This document shows positions 38,743-51,167 of a stretch of DNA of 64,000 nt, piece by piece (position 1 is the first letter of the stretch; every line of letters begins with the position of its first letter). A program made the translations under genes and the position numbers. This DNA is from Stercorarius parasiticus (lineage: Eukaryota; Chordata; Aves; Charadriiformes; Stercorariidae): positions 434,001 to 498,000 of the forward strand of contig VWZL01001367.1 in the NCBI GenBank assembly GCA_013396915.1, in the 5' to 3' direction. A model generated the notes under the pieces. It did no database searches, was not told the origin of the DNA, and was given only the letters and a program-made list of their open reading frames with translations.

Positions 38743-38785
38743 GCCAATGAGCCAGTAGTCAGATCCTGAACAGAGATGTATAAAG
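38743..38785 (+). promoter_or_regulatory. CCAAT plus TATAAA promoter-like pair
   Basis: A CCAAT pentamer (38743-38747) is followed 31 bp later by TATAAAG (38779-38785). This is a promoter-like arrangement, although CCAAT boxes normally sit further from the TATA box. No downstream gene is recognisable. It may be an eroded LTR promoter or coincidence in AT-rich DNA. Confidence 0.15.
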
Positions 38786-41700
38786 GACATTTGCTGTGCT
38801 GGAGAGCTTGTACTTAATGTCTCAGACAGGAAGGCATGTTTGTACACCATATTCAATATACCTAACATTGATCTTCCACTTATTAATTCAGCCACTATGG
38901 CATCTACTTTACTAATAAGAATAATAATTGTATAAACAATCTACACACATAGATACACTCATGCACACTTGAATATGGTATTTTTTGACTCATTGTTAGA
39001 ATACCTATCAATTTTTAGCGATTATTTTGCCTCATTTTAAGGCCTCTCTGTCTTTTCCTTCTGTCTTCAGACTTTTAGCTTCTACTTTTAGCTCTCAAAT
39101 TGCAGTCACAGGTTTTCAGTTCTTGTATTTGACCCTACAGTTTAACAAGAACTCCCCTTTGAGATAAAAATAAACCACACTAAAATTGGCAAATTCTGAG
39201 TCAGCCCAACTTTTTTCTCTATCCTAAGGAGACAATTTCAAAAGAACAGCCATATCCCTGCTTCTACGATTATAATAATCATTTTTGAAGGAGGATAACA
39301 CTATCATATCTGCGATTCGCTATTTGTAGCAAATTTAATGTGAAGAAAAGCAAGCAAAACTAATTAAAGAATGTCTGTTTTTCTTCCAGAGAATTAAAGC
39401 CTATTCTTACAAGATTTATATACTCATGCTCTAGTTGCGCTCAAAGTGTTGGATTCCCTAAGGATTTAGGAACAGAGCTACTGTCTATACATTATGTTCA
39501 GGGGACTATAATGGGAAATACGAAATCCAGTCTGTTGGAGAAAGCCCCACTGAATGCATTTGGATTAAGGGCTAAAGAAAAGGAAGAGAACTATTGTCAT
39601 CAGCCTCATTTGAGAATATTACAGCTTAATTTACTGACCAATTCCACAAAAAGGTTCATAAATCTCTGTTCCAGGCTTGAAGTGGTAATTCTCTTTGGTG
39701 AGTACAGACAAAATCATGCCAGTCTTATTAGTCTTCTCTGTTTTCCTATGTTGGCTAGTCCTCTTCGGTGTGCTGGTTGGAGGTGTCCCTACTTCAGCTC
39801 CTGTCTCTCTGTGCAAGTGGTACCTCTCTCTGCCTCTGATCAAGCTACAAGGCACCTGATCACTAGGCACTACAGCACTAAGCTTAAAACTTTCATGGAA
39901 CTGGCCAAAAGGATATCTAATTTTGTACAGTATTCTTAGTAATATCTTAATGCTTTTAATGCATTTATAGAATTCCTACACAGTCACACTGAGAATATTA
40001 CATTCACTGCCAGGCACAAGAAAACACTGCCAAACACAGCAGAAAAGGGAACCAGAAAAAGTGTATTTGACTTTTGAGAAATGTTTAGAAGGAGAATATA
40101 TATTCACAGGAGATAAATTAAGCAGAAAGAAAGTGGGCACATGACAGCAGTCTACAAATACTTGAAGGAAATAAGCACTGCATAAGGAAAGGTACTATTT
40201 ATCATAAACATTAGTGAAGCAATGCAAACACTGGGCAAATACCTGGATACTGAGTTCTTCTAGCTTTTGGAGTCAGTTTCTGTATAAACATTAAAACATT
40301 TACAGTAAGGCATGATTTTAGGAAGACAGTTTGAATGTGTATTTGATTATCACAGAAAAACACTCAAATCAAGTGTCTTTTCCAAGACTAAATTTATACG
40401 GGTCCAAGAAAAATAAATTATTTTCCATCAATTATCATCATCTATATTTTTTGCTATGTAAATGTGAAGAACCATGTGGCTATTATAAACTATGCCATTC
40501 AACACTTTCTCATGCAAAAAATTACTGTTCAACTAGAGCAGATAATACATTGCTTTTAGTTCCCTTGAACCTGTCTCACTTCACTGGGATGCATTTAGAC
40601 AACGCAAGAATGGAGTGCAAATACAGAGAGCTTTGAATAGAAGGGTCAGTGAACAGTGATGACAGAATAAGCCTTTCAAGTTTGCTTGGAAAAATATTTT
40701 GTTTCTTACTAGTCTTTCAAGGAAAACAGTATCTATTTTTTTCACTGCAGCATCAGACAGGCATACAAAATAAATCTATACCTGCTCCTGCAGTGTAGCC
40801 AGAAGACAGCAATAAATCAACACATCTCGTGCCTGGCTTGGTTATGGTCTCTCCAAGGCAAAGTGGTCTGTTGAATATCCTTCCCAGCAGCAAATACTTT
40901 GGCTGCTGTGAGAAGAAAATTGTGAGATTATAATCTATTCATAACAAATCTTCCATTCTCACTTTAGTGTTGGGTCCAGATCCATGATCTTTTGACAGTG
41001 CCTTTATTATTTATTTTTATGGTTTAGCCAGCTAGTCTGGAATAGACAAGACAGCCAAAGTTATGAGTGACATTGACAGAGCAGCAAAAGTTCAAAGATC
41101 AAAAGATGTTTCAATTTAGAACTTTCACAAGTCCTTTAAATCTGTGCTTACCAGCTCGGTTTCCCATACATTCGCTTCTTTATCTTCTGGACTGACTAAA
41201 GATCAAATTATCATTTAGCAAACCCAAAATTTCATGAACCTTTTTTTTGTACGTATATGTAAATCAAGTTTACATAGCAATGAAAGTGTGGAAAAGGTGT
41301 ATATTTAATATGCCCTTGTAGCTTGTTTGAGTCGCATTATTTTACACATAGTGAATTTTTTTGTTTTATTTTGTTTAATATTGTAGTCCCTGCAGCTTGT
41401 TTGGGGATCTATAGCACAAAAAAAGTCCCTGTTGCAAAGACTTCCTGTTTTATTTACAGGCATATTTGTATAAATACTGCTAATAAACAGTGAACATCAT
41501 TTTCAAGTTGCACCTCGACACCATTTTCATTCTATACGTAGAAAAAAATTTAAATAGCTTCTTATATTTTCAGTGTAGATCACGTGGCAATGACTGTATA
41601 AATAACTATGATTGAACTTAAATTTGTGTAAAATTTTGGCTTGTCAATAGAACACAAATTTTTATTTTGTACGAACTTAGAAAAAAGAACTATTATTCAT

Positions 41701-42440
41701 GTAATCTTCCTCTTCTCTGTGTGTTGTCTATATAATTGCTATAACCATTCTACGTAATTATGACACATTAAAATGTACATTCTATACATATATACCCTGG
41801 ATAAAATCCTTTTCATTGGAAACAGAAAATATAACAGCAACTGGAATAAGTCCTACAATACTTTACGAGGATCCTCTCTTGCTTTTCCATTGAGCTCCCG
41901 TTATTGAATCCTGAAGTGGACTGTGCCTGCCATATAAACAGAAAATAATGCACAGATCAAATGAATAGAAAGTATTCTTCTGCTGCATTTCTTCCTTTTA
42001 ATGTAGCTACAGAGCAGCAAATACCTCATACTGCACCTTGCCCTATCCACCCCAAGAGACTTTACTTTCTGCTTTCCTTAAGGAATTTTACAAATTTACC
42101 TTAAGTAAATTCTATCTAAAGACAGGGGAGTTAAAGGATCTAACATTCTCTTTCATTTACTTTAGATTAATATGACGAATCACAAGTGAGGTTCCCTTCC
42201 TAATCAGAAAATTTGGTAGCTTCTTGGTTTTGCTACTTGCTGCAATGATGCTCCATTTATTGTAAATGCTCTAAGCCATTGCCATAGTACAAAATAAGCT
42301 TTCCAGAACCGTAGAAGGGGTCATATTAATCTCTCACTTCAACAAATTTCATACCTGTAGAACTGCAATGTCTTCAGGGGCATTCTTACAGTTTTACATG
42401 AGCATACTGGAAAGAAAACCTAGATCCAACACCACTTTCT

Positions 42441-42477
42441 AAAGCAATTCTAACCTGAACTATTCTATGATTCTATA
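42441..42477 (+). mobile_element. CR1 LINE 3'-tail remnant
   Basis: The sequence ends CTAACCTGAACTATTCTATG then ATTCTATA, which matches the extreme 3' end of CR1 elements (a TCCAACCT-like segment followed by ATTCTATG octamers). Only the last few dozen bases are recognisable, in plus orientation. The upstream sequence shows no clear CR1 similarity, so the copy was severely 5' truncated or has decayed. Confidence 0.55.
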
Positions 42478-42840
42478 ACCATTGCTAACCGAAATAAGAT
42501 TGTGTCAGGAATACAGGTTCAGCTATTGAGGTGGGAGACCCCTAAATGAGCAATTTTAAAAGGAAATTGGGGAATTAGTTTGCTAAATGCATAAAATTAA
42601 CCTGTGCAATGCTGTAATAAAAGCCCTGGTAGGAAGTGTGCTACACCCTCGTCTTCAACCTACATCCATTTGAACAGTTGTCCTGTTAATTCTTGGTTAA
42701 TATTATGGCATCTTAGAGGATTAGTGCCATTAATTTGCCATGTGTCTATGCCTTTTGCTTTATGCATGGGCCATTTTTCTTGGTCTTCTGCTTGTGTTTT
42801 CTCCCCAGTTCCCTCGTTAAAATCTCTCTCACCATTTTGA

Positions 42841-42985
42841 CCCTCTCTTCTTCATCAGCTTCTGCCCACTAACCTTCTCTCTCCTCTTTCATTCCTCCTT
42901 CCTCTTCCTTCCTTCAATTTTCCCTTACTTCCTTATGACATTGCTCCCCTCCTGCCTTTTTCCCCTTATGCCCATCTCCCATCAC
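42841..42985. repeat. Pyrimidine-rich (CT) block, about 145 bp
   Basis: The plus strand is strongly biased to C and T, with many CTTCC, CTCTC and CCTCC runs interrupted by only a few purines. It looks like a decayed CT microsatellite. No adjacent AG with exon-like sequence was convincing. Confidence 0.7.
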
Positions 42986-44598
42986 CGCCAGTTTAACAAG
43001 GAGCTTTATGTCCAGAGGCCATCCCTTGGGCAACTGCAACCTTGTGATGGGAAGAACACAAGAGCTTGCAGGGGGAGATGGAAGGCGAATGTGAGCAACG
43101 AATGTCTATAATTTTAAGGGAACATTAGCAACTCCAAAGGCAGAATGGGGACACTGTGGTTTATCAGCTGGAGAGTGGTGGAGAAGGGCTTCAGAACATC
43201 AGAAAAAACAGAGTTGGAGAAACAAAATCTGATCCAGAACTGAGGTAGAAGGAATGGTGCTGGAAGGAAAAGTGTTACCCCCTAGCGAATGTGACCAGCT
43301 ATGAAAACTAAATATCAAACTGTTTTCTGTGGTATTAACACAGACGTGAGTCACTCCCTAAACAATGGCAAAGGGCCATCTATGTTTTAGCCATTTCATG
43401 CTAAAATATTTGTCATAATTATTAGGTGACTGGACAGGACCTTCACTGAAACAAATAGCAAAGCCATTCTAATGATTTCAGGACATTTAATACTTTCCAC
43501 TTGTTTCTTAAGTGCATATAAGGCCCATTAGGCCATGAATCACACGCAGTGAATGCGAACAGTAAACTGAAGTTTATAAAAAATGACTCATCATGTAATG
43601 TAATGCATAGGAAATAAAAGGAAATATTTCAAGAGTCATCTATCCCAGCAGGGAAAAATGTGGAGCAAAAAGCTATTAAGAGAGAGAGAACCATTTACAC
43701 AGAAACAAAGATAACATGTTTTTGCAGATTAGGACTCTCCATTATGCATTTCCTGTGATTTTAGTTTGTTCCTATAAGCAGTTTCATAGCCAGTTACAAA
43801 AGGCTGTTACTTATGCTATCATGAAATGAGATGTCTCTTCTGCTTATATAGTGCGTGTATGTTTTATTTTAAGCAAGCGTTCATGAAGTAACTTGCATTA
43901 AATTACCCAGATGTAATATTTTGCAAACAGCCAATGAAAATTATGATGAGTGTTCCTAATTAGCTGATCATCAAGCTATAATCATTTCAGGATAAATTAA
44001 GCTATGGATATTATAGAAAAGTAATGAAGTGCGAGTGCCAGGGATTTTCTGTTGGTTTGCGGTTTGGTTTTTTGTTTTGTTTTTTTTTTTTAATATGGTG
44101 CAGTCAGACAAGAAGGGCAGAAGAGGTTTGTTTGGCCCTTAACCTCTGTTCATTTGTAATAAGCAAATACAAGTTTTCCAAAGCTCAGAACAGAAATTCT
44201 GGTTTAAACTGGACATTTCATTACCAAATGGGTTTCTCAGTAGTGAAGAATCATTTGTCTTTGTCAGCTTTGACCCCACTTGTCTTCATCAGGTTACTAT
44301 TTGAAAGAAGACTTCTATGATTACCTTCAACAAAAAAATGATGTACTGATTCAAGTGGCCCTGAATGGCATTCTCAGAAGTTACACTGCTATCCTGATAA
44401 AAGTCTAATGAAGAAAGACCATTTCCCCTTCTATGACTCTTCAGTGACTGACAATATATTATTAAAAATCTTATGTATTCTGATACAGATGAACTTAAAA
44501 TAGATTAATATCCCTAACAGAAAAAAAAAAGATGCATAAACTCATAATAATCTACCCAAATACTGCATGTTTGCATGCATAATTATGTTTTAAAAAAT

Positions 44599-44613
44599 GT
44601 ATATATATATATT
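44599..44613. repeat. Short TA dinucleotide run
   Basis: About seven TA units in AT-rich surroundings. Ordinary microsatellite. Confidence 0.8.
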
Positions 44614-45997
44614 CTACTGTGGCAACTGCTAGCCGAAATAGAAGAATTTAAAAATGCATAATTTAAAACATACAGAAATCTTCACTACATTGTAGGTCTT
44701 TAAATCCATTTTAAAAGGAGCAATGTAAAACGTGGACGTTCTAATAATACTTTTTATGTTTTGATACCTGGGGCAATTTAAGAAGGCCTTGCTTTTACAG
44801 GTTCTACTTGATTAAGTTCTCTGTTTGTACATGAACCATAGCAATTTCAATTTGTGTTTCACAGACATGGCCCTCAAAGCCATGCTTAAGATTTTAGCTC
44901 TAGAGTAATTATGCTTTATAATACATTTGGGCCCTCAAGTTTGAATGAGGTCAGCATGGCAGATTAACACGTACTGGATTCATTTCACAAATGCATTGGA
45001 CTTCTTCCACTCTAGCATAAAGTGAAGAAAATTTCCAGTGATGATGAATTTAGAATTTTAATAGACTGCAATTAATCTTTTGTTGCTTTTTGCCTAAATG
45101 TGGATCAAACATACCTACATCCCGTGCTAATTACAAGAGTGGCTGTAACAGTGTAATTTGTCATGCAAAACAGCTGTTTCTGGGTCTTCTGTTACACTGA
45201 TGTCAAGGAATTGGGTTGGGGATACATTTGGAGACAGGGAACATTGACATATAATAAATTACAATCAAACGTGGTTGTTGGGATTTTTTTTATTATTTTT
45301 TTAATATGGGCCTCAGAGAGATGAAGCCAGAGTAGAAGAGTCATTGTAGAAGTTCTTTTCAATACTGCCCTTACTGCCTTCTCTCTCTGGCTTTTTGAAT
45401 ATTGATGGCTCTGCAGAGCCACATTATAATGACAACGTCATATATAAGACTCAGTTTGGCATAGCTGATCTCTTAGCTGCAGGTTCAAGTTTATTTTGAC
45501 CAGCTTGAACATATAAACTTGTTGCAGTGTTAAGTTTTTATTTAAAGGAATATTTTAATTTAAAAAGTTGTTCTGAGGAAACAAAATAGAAACCAAACAC
45601 TGATCATTTAAGAAAAATTCAATGTGCAGGATCACAGCAAAAATAAGAGACGTATCATATGTCATAGCTTCCAGAGCTCTTCTAACACTAACCCTCATTA
45701 AAATCCTCTGTGAAAGGAAAGTATCATCATCGTTTCTGGCAGCAGTTAATCATCACAGAGTCCGTTTATGACTCCACCTAGATTTTACACAACGATGGAA
45801 AGAAGCAGCATGAGAAGAGGAGGTAGATCAAAGGCTGGACAAGATCACTGCCTGGGCTTTGCAAATATCAGGGACAGGTGCCACAGGACACATCTTGAAG
45901 ACAAGGAGAACTGTGGTACCTTAGTATGCTTCATTTTAGCTCTGACTAGCAACCAGGGAGAGCTTATCCATATCTAAATTTCACCCAAAACCCATTA

Positions 45998-46040
45998 GAA
46001 ACAAACAAACAAACAAAGAAACAAATAAATTAATAAAAAG
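45998..46040. repeat. AAAC/AAAT tetranucleotide microsatellite
   Basis: Four clean AAAC units, then degenerate AAAG, AAAC and AAAT units. Ordinary simple repeat with progressive decay to the right. Confidence 0.8.
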
Positions 46041-46757
46041 CTTCTCTGAAGGCCTGCTGCCCCTGTTAGGGGAGAAGAAAACAGCCTATGGATGCATACA
46101 GCGCTCAAGGATCCACAACTTAAGCACCATTTTTTTCTCAGGGGCAAGTTATCTCAGATATGTATTTTGAGCTATCATGGACATAGCTTTGAGGAAGAGA
46201 CAGCTACAGCCTCTGCTACTTTCAAATAAAACTGTGACGCTCCGTGGCTCTAAAAATTCAGCTCCTCAGTTTCAAGAAGGACAACTAGAAAAGGAGGCTC
46301 TAAGAATTGCATTATATTTCTGTGGTGTCAAGGGTTCTGGGGGTGGGTATTTGTCGGGTTTTTTTTTCCCTGATATTGAGTTTTAATTAAAATGAAATAT
46401 TTAATATGAAACTCAGTATTTTCTACCTATGGATAAGAGTTTTAAATAAAATATGAAGTGCTGAAATGAACTGTAGACACATGGACTGGTTTGTCATTTT
46501 AAAATGTTTTATTCATTTCACCATCAGTAGTCTGACTGAGTAGAAATCAAATTTTTCATCTGATATACATAGTTCTGTTCCGTGACTACAGCACACTTCA
46601 TTTAAAAACTGGGAAAAAACCGAACCAAGAATTAGTGACGGTCCAATCTCTATCAGGTTTGTGCTGATAACTATCCAAAAGTGTAATTCCTTATCCAAAT
46701 TGACTGTACGCACAGGAAGCCTTAACACAGAAAACCCCACTTTTTACTAGGTAGGAT

Positions 46758-46782
46758 TTTTTTTTCTTTTTTTTTTTTTTTT
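46758..46782. repeat. Poly-T tract interrupted by one C
   Basis: A run of about 25 bases, T except for one C. It is followed by CAGCAG, so it resembles a splice-acceptor tract on the plus strand, but no exon-like sequence follows. It could also be a decayed poly-A tail of a minus-strand insertion. Confidence 0.75.
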
Positions 46783-49700
46783 CAGCAGCAGACTGACTTT
46801 TTCTGACTGTCCTAATTTAGTTCTAGTGAATGAAAGGAGTCAAACTGTCCACTCCAGGTCCCAGACGTGGTTTAGTCATGTACAAACAGTGCGAAGTAAT
46901 TGAAAAGTACGAGGTCAAAATAAAAGTGTTTCCTGGATGTTTTATGCACATCTAATATCTGTCACAGACGCAAGACAGAAATGAACTTCACTTCAAAATC
47001 AGCTTCTTGATAGCAATAATTAGTGGTGGAAATCTATTTATTTTCAATACTGTAAGAATGTCTATGGGTTTTTCCACAGGAGAAAACTATTGATCTGCAT
47101 TATTCTATCACTCATAACCAGGATGTTTGAGTCAATTATACATTTAAAATACTTTTTATGGTCTTACAGATTTCATTTTATATATATTTTAATGTATTTT
47201 TTGACAAAACACGGTCTTAGGTTAGGCCCTTCTAGAGTGATTCAACCCGTATCTTGGTAAAAAATAGCTTTATCAAATCTTCAGGAATAGTTCTTCTGGA
47301 CTCTTCAAAGAAAGCTTCCTGTTGCATTTCAACGTTTCCCTGTACTCATGCAACCTCTCAGATTATTTGATAACAATGACATTTTGTTATTTAACTCAAG
47401 TTAAATCCTTAGTACAAAGGTAGACAAGATCACAAAGATCACCAGATTTGATTCGGATCAGATCCCATTTTCATTAAGTTAGCCAAAATTGGTATTTTAT
47501 GACAACTTCGTGTCTTACACCAGCTGCAACAGGCAGAGGCTGCATGATCTGGCACTACATTGACTGATGACAAGTTAACACATGAAATTTTTGTGTGGGA
47601 CACTGTATCAGTCAATAGGAATCCCGAGACCAGATTTACCCTGTGTCTATTACTGCAAGTTTTAATTACCATGCTTAGCCTGAGCTGCTGTGCTGAAATT
47701 ACACTAGAATGTGGGTACGTTGAAACTGCATATCTCAGGGAATCTTTGTACAGAAAAGAAGCAATCTTAGTATTTAGTGAAGGCTATGATGATTTTTCTC
47801 ACTACATGCCAAATTAACTATCTGTATTAACATTAAATAAAGAACCTCCTTCTATTGTATTTTTGCCCATACCAACCTAAATACTATCTGAGATTGTACC
47901 TCAACTTTGAGAAAAAGGATGGAATATCTAAAAGGAAGAAGAAAAAAAAAAAAAGGAACAGGAGTACAATTCTTCTTCATTAGAAGAGTTTCCATTCCTC
48001 TAACACGCCATGCTCCCACAGCACAGCTAGAATAAAGAGACTGATTAAGACAGACTACAATTACAGGAACAATCCAAAAAGCTACCAAACTTCAAGTACA
48101 GCTCAGATGAAGGTAAACATAGTTTGGAGGCTCTTTGACAGAAGGTGAGTTATTGCTCAAATCAAGAGCAACTAGGCCAAAAATTACTGTGGTTTTAGAG
48201 GTGACAATATTCCATGAAACATGCTCCTAGGATAATTTCTCTTTGATATAAAAAAAAGAAATGTTTTCCATTCAAAAGAGCATTGGTGCACTGATTAGTG
48301 CTAAAGGGCGCTGCAGGACTGCTCATGCCTGAAAACTGCAAAACTTCCAATGGTTAATAAAGAACAGGAAAAGAAGACAGCATAAACAGTCACAGATCTG
48401 ACCAAATCCTACAATGTCAGTGCTGAAGAGTAGGATTTGCCATCTTTTCTGCAACAGCCCAGTAAGGGGCAGTTCTTGGATAGGTTTTTTAAGCAGGACT
48501 CACAAACTTCCAAAAACTTTTCAAACCTCTACACTTTATTGCTGAAAGTATCATTTTTCAATTATTACCAGTGAAAGCCTTGGCTCCGTAAGGAAATAGC
48601 TCACCGACCTCTTAGTTTGCATAGCGAGGAATCCTTTGAAGATTCCTTTACTCTTTTTTCCTTTGATTAAGGCCCAGATCTAACACTCAGCCTACCAAGG
48701 TCTATTTGTGAGAGCAACTGACCTCTCTATCTTGAGAAAAATTTCAGAAGTGGGTTCTTGGAAAGTGCCCCAGTAAGGTAAGTCATGACAAAAGACAGCT
48801 AAAAAGAATAGTATTAGATCTTCTTAAATTAATCTCTGATAGTCTCAAAAAAGACTGGGTAGGAAATGATGAACAGACCTGTAATCCATTCCTTTCTCTT
48901 CCCAGGTTTCTGCTGGACTTCTATTTATTTAGATAGTTATTTAAAAAAAAATAACCCTTTGTTTGTGATTTAACGTCCTGTCTAACATGTAAAATCCTGA
49001 ACCGGTACTGGCTGCAGGTGGTCCTGCCCTCCTGTTCCACAACTTTTGTACACAATGATCGCACACATCCTCTGATGTCACCTCACACACCAAGGGCACT
49101 GAAGAGTTAACAAAACCAATAGGACTGAGTCAATCACTGTCATACTGGAAAAGGATTCTATCTTTCCACATTCTTGGTTTTATTTGTTGGATATTTTTCT
49201 TGGCTAATATTTATATCCACCAGAGCCATCAGAGCTCAAACCTATCGGAGCTCTGACTGCACCTCAGACCTCTCCATGCAAGAAATCAATAAAACTGATT
49301 CATGAAAAGCATCATTCATCAAACCTAGCTCTTGTATCCAAGACTGCAGTTGATAAAATAACTTTGTTGTCTTATCCTTTAGCTAACTGCCTCTTACATT
49401 TGGCACAGTGGATTAACTCATTTTGCTAGTACCCACCCTTTTCATATGTTTTATCCAGTAACAAAATATTCTGAAGGGGTCCATTATGAATGTTTTGGTT
49501 ACAATAAACATGTTGCACTATAAAAAGAGGGCTTAATTCTGGCAAAAAATAAGGCTATAATAAATATCTTCAAATATTTTTGGTGAACAGCACAACATTA
49601 AGTAAAACTTAAAGTCTGGTGACAAGGAACAGTAGTGTGCATGCACAAAAATAATAAAACCCTAAAATAATTTCACATTCAGTTAGTTCTATTAGTCTTT

Positions 49701-50938
49701 GACCATTAAAATGTTAACATGTTGATAATCAATCTTAAATCAATTACTATGTAATTGCTGAGTCAATAGGAGCACAGTTAAATATTGATAAGTGTCTAAA
49801 AGCTCTATCAGGACATATTGACAACTTGAGAAATGAATGCAGGCCTGTGCAAAAGGAAAGCTTGACTTGCATTGCTTTGATGGAAAGCAGCACAAGGCTG
49901 AGTTTACATTCTTATTACTAGTTAGACATGACGATCGATACAGGCTGCCTCTGCCCTGTCAGCATGGAGTAGTGAAGATGTCTAGGTATTATTTCCAGTC
50001 TTCTCATCTTTACAGCAACCTGGGATGATCATGTAACATCCTGTGTAGCGGAGGGCAAAGGACTTAACAATCCAAAGATTAAAAAAAAATTATTTATAGA
50101 GCAATATGGGGAAAAAAGTATTTACGTCCAGAAGGATCACTGCTATTTCTGCTTAGCATTCTCTGATGGTTGCAAAGGTAGTCACAGTAGCCTGCAGGAA
50201 CACTCACTGGAGTGGCTATGCTTATAAATTATGAATTAAGGGTCCTTTTATTTTGATGGATATGAACAAAATAGCTTCAAGGATTTACACTGTCTTCACA
50301 ATTACACAAAGTCAAGACACTTTTTAATTATAATCAGCTTGGTTTTGTGATGCTGCTTATCAAAGGAGTCACCAGTTTTGTTCCATGAGCGCGGATCAGT
50401 CACCCCTACCCTGTTCTCCAACTTATGAAAACTCTCTTTATTTCTACACTACTGAGCTATTTGTGTTCCCGTTTGCTTACTGAAGTCGTTCTGTTGAAAC
50501 AAATACCCTTTATTATTCCTTTTGTACCTATGAGTGGATGAATAATTGGTGCCTAGATGGTAATATTCTTTGAATGATACACGCTCAATTTCACCTGTAG
50601 CCAGCAGCAAAATATACAGGAACAGAGAACAGAACTATCTGTTGTTGGATTTGGGTCAGATAAGATACATTATTACAGTAAGCTTCAGGTAGCACTACCT
50701 GCTAAGGTTATGTCAGGAGTGTCATTATAACTTTCTGTTTCTTTCATGCAGATAACTTTTTGAAACATTCTCCTTCTCTAGTGATATCTTCCTACTTTGT
50801 GTCAGCCCAGGGGCAAATGGTCTTTAGCAAGTTTCAGCTAAAACTGTTCAGCCATTTCACTTTACTAAAAGATTAAGTTTCACCTCCCTTTTAACCCCGT
50901 TAATAAATGCTTTGGCACAGGTTTTTTTTTTCTTGCAG

Positions 50939-51167
50939 CAGCTGCTGAATGAACCTTTCAGGCTAGCCTCATAGCTGGTTCTGTGCTTGTCCTTTCGTGG
51001 CTGGCACTCAGACACAAAACATGTGAGGACCATCTTCCTGCACCTTCTGAAGCCAGTAACAGATGATGCCTTCAAGGGGCCAGTCCTGGGCACAGAGCAC
51101 GAGAATCCAGGAAGCCGCTGTGCAGAGCTCGGTTCAGGAGTTTATGACAAGAAATCCTGTCATATGG
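50939..51167 (+). other. Possible unannotated exon (splice-signal pair)
   Basis: A strong acceptor-like signal, a long T run ending CTTGCAG at 50938, opens this 229-bp stretch, and a donor-like GTATGT starts at 51168. The interior is slightly GC-richer than its surroundings. All three frames contain stops near the left end, so it would be noncoding or untranslated. One frame is open from about 50987 to beyond the donor, but the product has no recognisable domain. It could be an exon of a long noncoding RNA or a chance pairing of splice motifs. Confidence 0.2.

Larger units (their letters stand above)
36796..42440. other. AT-rich DNA, no recognisable gene
   Basis: No gene recognised. The largest open frame is 142 codons on the plus strand (39511-39939), without a recognisable domain. 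Items seen are a 13-bp tandem repeat (36991-37024), a poly-T run near 37242-37250 and a CCAAT plus TATAAA pair at 38743-38785 (listed separately). The rest is low-complexity-poor unique-looking sequence. Confidence 0.55.
42478..50938. other. AT-rich DNA, no recognisable gene
   Basis: No gene recognised, and open frames are all under 100 codons. Visible items are the pyrimidine-rich block at 42841-42985, T-rich runs (44071-44092 and 46758-46782), a TA dinucleotide run (44599-44613), an AAAC-type microsatellite (45998-46040) and a poly-A run (47942-47954). A dense group of homeodomain-like cores near 43930-44005 may be regulatory. Confidence 0.55.
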
